This document shows, one piece after another, positions 24,001 to 32,937 of a DNA stretch of 64,000 bases. The stretch's first letter is position 1. Every line of letters starts with the position of its first letter. This DNA is from Pristionchus mayeri (Eukaryota; Nematoda; Chromadorea; Rhabditida; Neodiplogasteridae): positions 13,306,984 to 13,370,983 of the forward strand of contig BTRK01000005.1 in NCBI GenBank assembly GCA_036245805.1, given 5' to 3'. A program made the translations under genes and the position numbers. The notes beneath the pieces were generated by a model. That model had not been told where the DNA came from. It saw only the letters and a list, made by a program, of their open reading frames with translations, and searched no databases.

Positions 24001-25268
24001 ACATGTTAGAGCTACTCTTTATCTACCAGTATTCAGCTGGGCTAAGTCAGGGGATAGCTCACTGTTGAGGAAATGTATTCATTCACCGTACACCAAAAGT
24101 CGAAATTTTGGCAATGTTGACCTTTATTCAACAATACTGAAAATTCATGTTTTCTAAAAGTAAAAAAGGCGAGAGTAGAAATGTTTCTCAGTAATAGGTA
24201 ACCCCATAGTGTATCATGGAAGCGCACTTATTTAGAATACAGTCTGAATAATCATCGAAGCAGGAAACATTATCTCTTGAAAAGTGTTAACTCGGCAGGA
24301 GTTGAATTAAATTGTATGTAAATCGTGTTATGTTGAGGCAAGAACGGCCTTAGACATAATTTTCGAAAGAACTGCGAATGGGCTTCTCACTACACTATAT
24401 GAAAAGTTACAGCCATTACTCCCCTCAAAATATGAGAGGCAAAAAATATTTTCAGAAAAAATAGAGAAAATGTCACATATGGTAAAACTTGATTTTTTTC
24501 GGAAACCCAAACAGCGTGAAGCGATTTGAGCATATGTCTATATTGGCCAAGTCAACTCCTAACAAGCACTAAAAAGCTAGCTTGAGATCTTTAACGAATT
24601 TGATTTTACGATGGTTCAAACATCAAGGTCCAAATCTACAATTACTTTCCGGACAGTCTAATAAATAACACACCCAAACGCCGCTCCAGCATAAATGCTG
24701 CCTACTAGTGCGCCCATATCCGCACATGCCAGGTAGAACATCATCTGTAAATGGAAAATTGGTTATGATGAGCATAAGAATGGATATTTTACTAAACCTT
24801 TATTTTAGTACCTTGTAGCAGGGATGTTGCCGCAGCTTCCATATGACAGATGCGCAGAAGAGGTAAGGAATCAGTCCAGCAATACTGATTGCAGCACATG
24901 TTGCACCGAACAGAGGACTAGGAGTGCCGCGAGTGGACCAGTCGATCGGATTTGACCGATCGGCAAGACTGGAATGGAAAATCATAATTTTCATAATAAT
25001 TATTTAATTGTTTTATTGTAGTATCACCTGCAATTATAGTCGTCTTGAGCGTCCAGTAGGAAATTATTTCGGAGTTGAGCAATCACGGGCATCGATTGAG
25101 GTGCAGGCGTAAATTGCTAAAATAACTAAATAAATATTAAATGTGAGATTAAAATTGAAGAAGACACGTAAATTTTGACGTTCGTATAGTATATATGAGA
25201 TTACTTTGATATCACACCGCCTCTGTTCTCATTAGCCGTCCCCTCATGGGACGCATATTCATCGTCAT
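9050..25268 (-). CDS. Srt-type serpentine chemoreceptor with two very large introns
   Basis: A seven-transmembrane nematode chemoreceptor. Exons on the minus strand are 25268-25218 (start), 25116-25028, 24968-24812, 24744-24674, 23370-23291, 23157-23063, 22933-22799 and 9782-9681. All junction phases agree, giving 260 codons. Key segments are QDDYNCSLADRSNPIDWS, WKLRQHPCYK, MMFYLACADMGALVGSIY, WGEMYCHHPKRNF, YASCCSCLMIAVNRVVELL, RTWYLMAIPSSYAFFLVAF and YLLAVNNVVFPLLSSLLYL. TM6 probably begins at 9615 (LAFEMAQDTVSRAAL). TM7 lies near 9185-9260 (LLYAIHIGWILMH), with junctions not resolved. The Tyr-Asn-Cys start, C-Y-K before TM2 and N-R after TM3 suggest the Srt family. The intron after 22799 begins GC (AG|GCAAGA) and spans 13 kb, because it contains the satellite block 9888-22759. 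Another intron holds the mariner-type insert 23393-24661. Expression across the 13 kb intron is uncertain. Confidence 0.7.
10130..10900. repeat. 84-bp and 37-bp interleaved tandem repeat
   Basis: The units share ACCGTATACCAATCGATAAT. The long unit (84 bp, for example 10261-10344) adds CATGGGTCATCTCTTATTCC, GTGGGTCAGATTTATG and TTTGACCTTTGATC. The short unit (37 bp) ends CATTGGGTCAA. Long and short units alternate. The block abuts the 39-bp satellite at about 10902. Confidence 0.85.
10905..14649. repeat. 39-bp heat-shock-element satellite, array A
   Basis: About 96 copies of a 39-bp unit. The consensus contains TTCTAGAATGTTCCAGAA, then AGTTCGAAAATGTTCCAAAG. Read in 5-bp steps it is nTTCn-nGAAn-nTTCn-nGAAn-nTTCn, the layout of a strong heat shock element. 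A higher-order period of 1,560 bp (40 units) is visible: blocks at 11612-12019 and 13172-13579 encode identical translations, as do 12041-12448 and 13601-14008. Because 39 is divisible by 3, long open frames run through both strands; these are not considered genes. Confidence 0.95.
14652..15426. mobile_element. 775-bp palindromic MITE inside the satellite, copy A
   Basis: Termini CAGTCCTGTTGTGTCCCACC and its inverse, flanked by TA at 14650-14651 and 15427-15428. The target was the TA in TTCTAGAA of a satellite unit. Nearly the whole length folds back on itself, with the loop around 15020-15060. Arms include GGTGAC-rich stretches and CGAACGGCCAGGAAGTGCTG. It shares the CAGTCC start with the ends of the 12.9 kb block, so both may be moved by the same Tc1/mariner-type transposase. 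Confidence 0.9.
15429..15972. repeat. 39-bp heat-shock-element satellite, array B
   Basis: Fourteen units between the two foldback copies. Same consensus as array A, with some ATATTCC and AGGATGTTCCAGGA variants. A matching variant order follows the second foldback (16752 on), supporting duplication. Confidence 0.95.
15975..16749. mobile_element. 775-bp palindromic MITE, copy B
   Basis: Apparently identical to copy A and offset by exactly 1,323 bp, as is the start of the satellite that follows. This indicates a tandem duplication of foldback plus satellite and not a second independent insertion. Confidence 0.9.
16752..21052. repeat. 39-bp heat-shock-element satellite, array C
   Basis: About 110 units. 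A higher-order period of 1,326 bp (34 units) repeats about three times; matching blocks start at 17183, 18509 and 19835, and at 17807, 19133 and 20459. The last unit decays at GTGTTAAAGAAAATTCG and runs into the polypurine tract. Confidence 0.95.
21060..21800. repeat. Polypurine tract with 18-bp units
   Basis: About 740 bp almost entirely A and G on the plus strand. Many copies of GGGAGCGAGGGAAAGAGA (18 bp) occur, grading into simple GA repeats. Long frames rich in Arg, Glu, Gly and Lys (plus strand) or Leu, Ser and Pro (minus strand) are low-complexity artefacts. Such tracts can adopt triplex (H-DNA) structure. Confidence 0.9.
21801..22717. other. Unassigned right flank inside the 12.9 kb block
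   Basis: Non-repetitive sequence with a GCGCGCGCC-rich palindrome near 21885-21915. No convincing ORF, tRNA or transposase fragment was seen. Confidence 0.4.
23393..24661. mobile_element. Mariner-type non-autonomous element
   Basis: Ends TCAGGTTGTCAGAAAAGTAA and, inverted, TTAGACTGTCCGGAAAGTAA; both continue TTGTAGATTT. Flanked by TA at 23391-23392 and 24662-24663. The AGGTTGTC-AAAGT start is typical of mariner ends. No transposase ORF was recognised. It sits in an intron of the Srt gene between the TM2 exon and the exon with WGEMYC. Confidence 0.75.
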
Positions 25269-25461
25269 ACCTGTCAGTCCAAGTTTGAAATATATATTTT
25301 TCTTTCAACTTGACGTCATTTGGAATTTGCAAGGGAAAATTTAGATTTTTGGTGTATTGTTCAAATGTGCACTCGCTCAGTCATCAAACGATGACGAAAT
25401 CCCTTATCAGTGATGGACACGTGTATACCCATAAGGAAGTGAATATTTCCGCTTCTTTCTC

Positions 25462-27770
25462 CATACTTCAGCTCCTTTTTCTTTTTTTTAAAGAAATAAT
25501 TATGATACGTCCACTACTGCTCGTTGCTGTTTATGGCAGAATAATCTACTCAACGATGGAGCTAGTAGAAATACATGAGGTAGGCATTTACGACAGCGCT
25601 TGATGGTGTTGTGTTCAGGTCGACCTCTTTCGCTATTGCGTCGCTGTTTTTCTCGGTAGCTGGCTTATATTCAGTATATTCGATGCACTCTATGCAATGA
25701 TGATCCGAACAGCCGGAGTTGTGCTACAGGCGCTAAGAATAATTACGATTGGAGGTTAATACTGGTTTAATTTTTTGAGATCTTGTGAATCTTTCAGGTT
25801 TGATCGTCGCGCCTTCCCTCATCTTCCCCGTCTGGGGCACTCACATTTCGTATCTAATGTTTTCCTGCTCGTGATTTGTCCATTCGTCATCGTGCCATGT
25901 ATCACCGCCTATTGTGCCCTTCAATGAAATGATGCCACATGTCCAGTGTGAGATAAACAACTACAGCCTATTTTGAGTTCCAGGTCATTCTGTTTGACTT
26001 TGCATTTTGGATCGTTCTCCGTGGCTGGATGGAATTCAGTGTGTTCGACGCGTTCTACGAAATTAGGAAACAAAGACTTATTATACGTCCGCTTTTTATC
26101 GTAGCCGTCTATGGTTTAACAGACAATCCACGAGACAACAGAGAAGCTCACGGATGGTGAAAAATAGAATCTTCCAGTAATTTTTCCTGAAGTCGTGGTC
26201 CAAAGTTAGGAACACAGGCACCAATAGCTAAGGTTCTAGGTCGGTTTTGAAAAAAATACAGTAACCAAAATTTTTTGGTCGAAAATTTCGATATCTCAGA
26301 AATTAACTAGATATAGATTTTCTAGCGTATTTTCACTCGTAGAAAACGAATTTCAACATTAGAGTTCACGATATGTCGATCTAAAAAAATAAATCCAAAA
26401 AACCGTTTTTTTCGGTCGAAATCAGCAGAAATCTGCTCATAACAAATTTGGATGCCCCGGTGGGCATGTTTGCTTTCCATTTTCGGATTCCACTTGCAAA
26501 AATAGATATTACATAAATTTTTCTGATTTTTTAAAAAGGGGGTTTTTGGGAATTCGCATCCAAAGATAGGACTTCATGTTGTGAGGGATGCTGTAGTTCA
26601 GGTCACAATAGGCATAGTGACCTGATTCAAGGCTAGAAATGTAGAGCATGATCAGCTGAACATTTCATCAGTTGAAAGTTAGCTTCTATCTTTTCGTTGA
26701 AGCGAGCTACAGAGCCTAGAAATTTGCATACACGATGCTGGATCCGCGCGAGAGAGCGCTAAATAGGGGATAGGGGAGAGAGGTCAGCCGGCGAGTGCGT
26801 CAGACAATTAGAGCGCGCGCTCTCTAGCCCGTTTATGCCAATTTCTATGCTCTGTAGCTCGCGTAAATGAAAAGATAGAAACTAACTTTCAACAGATGAA
26901 ATGTTCAGCTGATCATGCTCTACATTTCTTGCCTTGAATCAGGTCATTATGCCTATTGTGACCTGAACTACAGTATCCTTCCCAACTTGAAGTCCTATCT
27001 TTGGATGCGAAATCCCACAAACCCCTTTTCTTAAATCTGAAAAATTTATGTAATATCTATTTTTGCAAGTGGAATCCGAAAATAGAAAGCAAACACGCCC
27101 ACCGGGGGCATCCAAATTTGTTATGAGCAGATTTCTGCTGATTTCGAGCGAAAAAATCGATTTTTTGGGCCTAACTTTTTTAGATCGAAATGTCGTGAAC
27201 TCTAATGTGGAAATTCGTTTCCTACGAGTGAAAATACGCCAGAAAATCTATATCTCGTAAAATTCTGAGATATCGAAATTTTCGACCTCAAAAAATTTGG
27301 GTTACTGTATCTTTTTCAAAACCGACCTAGAACCTTAGCTATTGATGCCTGTGTTCCTAACTTCGGACCACCACTTCAGGAAAAAATTACCGGAAGATTC
27401 TATTTTTCATCATCCGTGGACCCCTTCTATTTGTTAAGTTTTCTCGTGGACGGTCTGTTTATTATCTACTTATCGTACCAGGCGGTGCAAAGAAATGGAG
27501 TAGGTTTTAGTGAAAGTTTTTGGAATTATAATTCGCCAAATAAAAATGATTATTATGATTACAACATGGTTTCACAATTTTTTTTTGTTTTTTCCAACAA
27601 CCTGACTACCGTGCACATACACCACACTCCACACTCCGCATTTTTTGCATATTCCGTCAATATGATGCGTCGGAACTGTAAACGTACCCTGCGGATGCAA
27701 TTATTCTATCTCACCTTAACCTTTTTTGCGTTCTTTCGATCGCTTCTGTGTATTCTTGGCCCTTAGTAGT
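25462..27770 (+). pseudogene. Membrane-protein gene with repeated exons, interrupted
   Basis: Family not recognised; the fragments look like nematode multi-pass membrane protein exons. Exon-like pieces are IRPLLLVAVYGRIIYSTMEL (to 25579, GT donor), then from 25620 VDLFRYCVAVFLGSWLIFSI through a GT donor near 25756, then LIVAPSLIFPVWGTHISYLM from 25799. From 25984 a related copy reads VILFDFAFWIVLRGWMEFSV and IRPLFIVAVYGL, so the unit seems duplicated. A foldback follows at 26149-27418, and beyond it DPFYLLSFLVDGLFIIYLSY (27418-27480). The gene is divergent from the Srt gene; the 25269-25461 interval may hold a shared promoter. Start, stop and full exon set are unresolved, and the gene is probably broken. 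Confidence 0.4.
26149..27418. repeat. 1.27 kb foldback element
   Basis: Inverted arms from CACGGATGGTGAAAAATAGA inward, matched by CTATTTTTCATCATCCGTG at the right end. The arms include TGTGTTCCTAAC, ACCGACCTAGAACCTTAGCT and TCAGGTCACAATAGGCATA. The centre, near 26750-26830, is rich in GCGCGAGAGAGCGC. No ORF of note. Confidence 0.85.
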
Positions 27771-27957
27771 GTTCCCTATGCGTTAAAAAAGATGTGTTCA
27801 TATTTCCGCAAAATCTTTAATTATACTATCTCTTAACTTGTCCTTCGCAGGTTGAATCACTCACACTTCGATGCATAGTCAGGTCAGACGTCTCCTCGGT
27901 CGAACACTTCTAATGTCATCATGTATGTTGTCGAATATGCTTAACTTATCTGCCTCC

Positions 27958-28191
27958 TCTGGTTTCTTCCAACTGGCCAATACTGGTCAGGGCACTGGCT
28001 AACAACTGGTCAGGGCACTGGTTAGCAACTAGTTAGCCTGATTTCCGCCCATTCTAACTGGTTAACCAGTTGTTAGCTATTTTTGACCAGTTGTTAACAA
28101 GTTAGAGTGGGCGCAGTTTCGGAAAACCAGTTGCAGACCAGTGCCCTGACCTGTTGTTGACGCGTTCCCCAGCAACTGGTTGGAAGAAACC
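27958..28191. repeat. 234-bp palindromic repeat
   Basis: Ends CTGGTTTCTTCCAACTGG and CAACTGGTTGGAAGAAACCAG minus one base. The interior has several AACTGGTCAGGGCACTGG motifs in both orientations. A MITE-like foldback with no clear target duplication. Confidence 0.75.
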
Positions 28192-28683
28192 AGCGTCGGC
28201 TAGGGATCGAACTCGGATCCTTGAATAATGAGCGGCGCCTCAAACTACTGCAGCATCAATCAAATACTAATGTATCGTGTAGCATGTGCTTTCAGGGGTA
28301 GAGCTTACTTTGCACATAAAAAAGATCCACCCATTGGACTATGACCCTCAACACATCATACATACGAGAAAGGAAATGTATGTTGGATAACAATCGAAAA
28401 GCCGCTTGCTATTGAAGATATGGTGCATTGCCAAATCAAAGGGCATTCATTTAAAAAATGTGTTTCGATAAAAATTTTCATTTTCGCAATTTAAGAATCG
28501 ACGAATCCGACGAATTAGGGAGCAAAATGCCACTTTACGTTGCTCCTGAATTTCAAAATCGGTGAGCTGCTCTCATGTTTTTGTCAGTCGATGTTTTAGT
28601 CGATGTCGATAGAATTCACGACAATATTAATCACACTATATTTGCACATTTTGCCTTGTTCATTAGACATTTTCGATTATACA
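28192..28683. other. Intergenic stretch
   Basis: AT-rich. A weak tRNA-like T-loop (GAGTTCGATCC on the minus strand near 28205-28215) is seen, but no tRNA fold. Nothing else recognised. Confidence 0.4.
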
Positions 28684-28687
28684 TTAA

Positions 28688-28910
28688 AGGATTAGTAAAA
28701 TCAAAATTTTAATTTTTGAAACTATCATATGCACTGCCTAGAGCTCCACAACGATAGAAGCTCCGAAATTATTACATTGATATCTCCATTCCGAACAGTT
28801 GGCTGGGAGCCAGATCAGGGAAAGGGGGCGAGATAGAACGCTACTTGAATAGAGTGCGTCCCTAGGTGAAACATATTCCAACCGGTCGCGCGTTTCCATT
28901 TACTCTTCCT
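28688..28910. mobile_element. TTAA-type MITE, copy 2
   Basis: A 223-bp relative of copy 1, flanked by TTAA at 28684-28687 and 28911-28914. The left end is degraded (AGGATTAGTAAAATC) and the right end reads TTTACTCTTCCT. It lies just upstream of the first readable exon of the ADAM10-like gene. Confidence 0.8.
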
Positions 28911-29805
28911 TTAATTGTGATCGTGTTGTTGCAGCAATGTCGGGGTCGTTCTTTGGCCAATATCCTCCGAAAATTCAGCATTCTCGGCTGATTTGAGAGT
29001 TGTCCAGGATGGAGTCCCTTGCGTAATTCGCCCTGAACAGTTTCTGTTTGAGGGATGCGTTGAAGGTTAGAAATGGCTATCTTGCATTGGGGGGGGGGGC
29101 AAGCATTCGAAATATCTCCACTACCACAGGAAAGATCCAATCATTTAGGAAAACCAAATTCACGGGTGTATGGTTCCCTTTTCGACGGTGTCTTCGATGG
29201 AAATATTGAATTTTCTGATGGAAGATCGTTCACGGTAAACTTTTGATTTAACTACATGATAATTAAACAAATGTTAAATGGATAATAGTGGGAAAGGACG
29301 ATCCTTTTTTGCATTTTTTTTTCAAATTTCTTCCCGATTTACGGCAAGTAACTGACGACAGAAGTTTACATACTGTGTGAACAGGAAATTTCGGCGCAGA
29401 AAATGAAGCAAATTTCAAAATAAAAAAAATTAGAACACGCATTTGTATGCAAGAACACGAAATTTTGGACTACGTTAAAAGTTTTTTTTTCAAATATTGG
29501 CTTGCTCGTGCAAATGATCCTCCAGGTAGAAAAAGTGAATAAATACTGTCGAGCAGGCCGCCACTCCTTCCATTCAGGAGTTGTACAGCATAAGAAGGTA
29601 AACAATCTCATTTTCATATGCATAACAGCTGCTCGGCAAAGTAGTTGAACTCATAACATGCTAATGATCACATGCACAATAGCAACTTTTCATTCGGATA
29701 CTCAAGAACATTAAACCTTCTCAGGTGACGCAGAAACAACAAAAAAATGGCGCCGCGGGTAGTACGAACTGCCAGGAAGAGTCTCCGTAAGTTTTCACGA
29801 TTTAA

Positions 29806-30047
29806 AGGAGGAGCAAAGTCAAAATTCAATTTTTGAAGCTTTCATATGCATGACCTAGATCGCCCCAACGATAAGGAGCTCCAAAATTTTCACATTGATA
29901 TCTCCATTCCGAACAGAGCTATCGGTAGTTGGCTGGGAGCCAAATCAGGGAAAGCTCAGGCAACGAGCGAGAGAGCACGCGATTTGAAGAGAGTTCTCCG
30001 CTAATTGAAACATATTTCAACCGGGCGCGTTTGACTTTACTCCTCCT
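29806..30047. mobile_element. TTAA-type MITE, copy 3
   Basis: A 242-bp copy with termini AGGAGGAGCAAAGTC and GACTTTACTCCTCCT, flanked by TTAA at 29802-29805 and 30048-30051. It lies in an intron of the ADAM10-like gene, 150 bp upstream of element 2. It has the best-preserved terminal inverted repeat of the three copies. Confidence 0.85.
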
Positions 30048-30896
30048 TTAAGAAAAAAAAATATAAAATGTTTTTTTTCGAACGAGCAGTTCAAGCAAGG
30101 CGATACAGGAATCAATCAATTTCAATCGCAATTCAAAAGCTGTATTTGATCATAAGGATAAGAAGACATGCATGCTACATCTGAAAGTGAGCATCTATCG
30201 TACGTGATGGAAATATAGGAACGTATACCGTGAAGTTCATAAAATATCACCTTTCTTGGATTATGGTGAATTTACATTTTTGTGACTTTTGATTTTTTTC
30301 ATTCTTTTTTTCATATACGTTTACATAAAACGGATGGGTTTTTTTCCATGAAAAGTGGCTAAATAATATTTAAAAGAGAAAATAAAAATTGAATAAAATT
30401 GCGAAAATTGCACTACCGTAATCGCAGTTTCGTCAGTTATTGGGCATCCGCGGCCGCGAGCGGACGTCCGCGCCATGAATTTTGCAATTTCTCGCTCCTA
30501 CTTTTCTCCTTATTTTCCCTCGAATTTCCTGTTATATTGTTCAATTAAGTTTAATTTGAATTAGTTTCGCACTCTCATCTGCCCAGTTTCGTCGAGTAAA
30601 GTAGATTTGCCACTAGTTTTAGGCAGTTTACGCTCGTTTTACGAATTTTAGGCAGTTGACCTTATTTCATAATCGGGCTCGTCGTATTTCGACAACATTT
30701 TTGCTTGTCTTTCGCGTTACTTTACTTAATTTAATTAAAAACTTGCATGTATATTGTTTCGCACTCACGCTTCCCCGCTTCACCCGCGTAAATTAGCACA
30801 AATCGCTAATATTAGGCCGCCTCAACTTCGAATTTGAACTGTTATCATTCTTTTTTGTTTAGTACTTTTGCTTTGCAGGTCGCGAGTATCGGAGTC

Positions 30897-31142
30897 ATGT
30901 CGAATCAAACTCCGTACATCGGCAGCAAGATCAGTCTCATTTCCAAGCTCGATATTCGCTACGAGGGAATTCTTTACTCTTCGAGCACCACGGAGTCCAC
31001 CATCGCACTCGTGAAAGGTTAATATAGAATATTTTATTTAATTATTCGAGCGTTTTAGTGCGTTGTCTGGGCACTGAGGACCGACCGGTATCCAACCCTG
31101 TCCCTACTCGTGATGATGTGTACGAACACATTATCTTCAAGG
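30897..31142 (+). pseudogene. car-1: Captured car-1/LSM14 LSm-domain fragment, left arm
   Basis: Exon 1 (ATG at 30897, preceded by a TTGCAG acceptor at 30878) reads [20 protein letters not shown] and STIALVK to a GT donor at 31017. Exon 2 (31059-31142) continues in phase with VRCLGTEDRPVSNPVPTRDD and VYEHIIFK. This is the N-terminal LSm domain of the Lsm14/RAP55/CAR-1 family, RNA-binding proteins of P-bodies and germ granules. The FDF and RGG parts are absent. The sequence is free of stops in both exons. Confidence 0.85.
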
Positions 31143-31269
31143 CCAGTTTCCTCGAGTAAAGTAGCATCACCTCTACTTTTAAGCAGTTTACCCTCATTTT
31201 ATCATAAGATGTTCCTAAAATTTAATTTTGAATTGTTATCGTTCTTTTTTGCTGAGTACTTTTGATTTG

Positions 31270-32827
31270 CAGAACCGAGAAAGTCGAGAAGGCTTGATCC
31301 GAGGCCGAAATTTCCTATGAAGTGGGAGGGGAAGCACCTGGACCAAGGAGCTCGCTGCCAGCAAGCTTGTAATATTTTATGTTCTTTGTTTATATTCCGG
31401 GAATAAATTCGACACAATTTTGCTCTGCAGCGCTCTGCTCTCCCCGACTTCGACCGCTACAAGCTGTTGCGCGCCAAGCAAGCCATAAACCGATTGATCA
31501 AGATGGAAAGCTCAAGGTATGATCTTATATTTTGGCTAATTGATTGGTCGGGACTTATCGCTACCACTGAAACCAGTTCCATATTTTTTGCTGCCCCGAG
31601 AGTCATCCGATAGGGATTAGACGCCAATTATCTCTCAGTCCTTTTACCTCTTTTTTGCTTCCAAAATGCCCGTATTAGTCGCAAAATATTCGAGTTAAAA
31701 ATGTGGTATTTTGTTCGACTCTGTATCGTGTTCTCGAACCCGGTTACCATTAGAGGATACTCAGGTTCCAAAAATATGTTGGCCATCCAGGACCCATCAA
31801 AGGCTGCTCTGGTTCCACAACGTGGTACCATGTCTCAAAATTGAGACGGACAAGTCATGGAACCCGGGTCCCGAGCAGTTCCACGTTAATGTCTTATTTT
31901 TCGAAAATGTATTGTCCTTTTTTAAAAAATAAGCAACTTTGCATGATTAAATATTTTATTAACAGGTTCTTCTCGATGGACCCGCTTACACAGTTCTCCG
32001 CAGCGTCCGTAACCTGAAGGACCTCCAGCAGACTAAGTTCAAGGTCGCCATTGGGCTCGAGGAGTGAACCGAAGCAGTCTCTCGTCGGTCAGTATTTGTA
32101 AATTTATTGATATTTTAAAATGTGGTATTTTGTAAGGCTATGTTACTGTTCTATGGCCCAATCCTCGGATCCGGGTAACCATGTTTTAAAAGTATTTCAT
32201 TTTGTCATCCAGATCCCATTAAATGTTAGCAAGGTCCCACAGCTTTTAAATTTAATATTTTATTAACAGGTTCTTCTCGATGGACCCGCTTCCGGAGTTC
32301 TCCGCAGCGTCCGTAGCCTGAAGGGGGGCTCTCCCGTCGGTCAGTATTTTTAAATTTATTATTATTTTAAAATATGCTATTCTGTTATGCTCATTCTATA
32401 TCCTGGCCCAATATTCGGATCCGGGTCCCGTCAGAGAGTACCCATGTTCTAAAATATTTTTGCTACCCCGAACCCATCAAATGCTACTAAGGATCCTACT
32501 GCCTGGTACCCGGATCCATTCACGGGCTACACGAATTAGAGGCTTGGGACCGGGATGTTGAAGCAGTCTTTCAATATTTGTTTATTTTTGTGAACTTGTA
32601 ATCAAATGATCCGTGTCACGAAGTTTTTCGTGGCCTGAGCTCGATGCTTGGTACCGGGACACTGTATCTAGCTCTTTCTATTAAAAAAGGATCGAGTATC
32701 TTGTCAATAATCTTTTTTTGTGAGCACAATAATACTTCTCCTTTCAGGAGTCAGCACCTTCGACAGCTACAAACTGATGCGCGCCAAGCAAGCCATAAAC
32801 CGATCGGTCAAGACGGAAATCGCCTAA
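31270..32827 (+). pseudogene. rpl-14: Captured, shuffled rpl-14 (eL14) exons, left arm
   Basis: Fragments of ribosomal protein eL14 in scrambled order. 31270-31376 holds TEKVEKA then, after frameshifts, WTKELAASKL. 31430-31517 reads LPDFDRYKLLRAKQAINRLI. 31967-32066 is an earlier exon, VLLDGPAYTVLRSVRNLKDL to a stop. 32270-32344 is a shortened copy of that exon. 32750-32827 is a second copy of the last exon (FDSYKLMRAKQAINRSVKTE, then stop). Most pieces keep the splice acceptor CAG. Exon order is 3'-5'-3', so a simple transcript cannot give eL14. Confidence 0.8.
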
Positions 32828-32937
32828 TTGTATTTATATCTGTGAGTTTTTCGTGGATAAAGATTTATCATTACCATGGTCTTATTTCAACAATGAAAAA
32901 ACAACAACAGTAAGGGGGTGAGTGGGAATCTGGGGAA

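Larger units (their letters stand above)
30198..32893. repeat. Left inverted arm of element 2
   Basis: 2.7 kb, matched over almost its whole length by 36646-39344 with scattered single-base differences. Order inward: noncoding leader with a CCGCGGCCGCGAGCGGACG patch near 30449, car-1 exons, then rearranged rpl-14 exons. Confidence 0.9.

Noticed and set aside
28195..28270. tRNA-like gene or SINE on the minus strand (GAGTTCGATCC)
   Set aside because: The T-loop motif is present, but the T-stem does not pair and no anticodon arm or acceptor stem could be drawn.
29747..29787. Possible histone-H3-like start MAPRVVRTARKSLR
   Set aside because: The other frame of the same exon joins in phase with the ADAM10-like exons on both sides; the H3-like frame hits a stop soon after the next acceptor.
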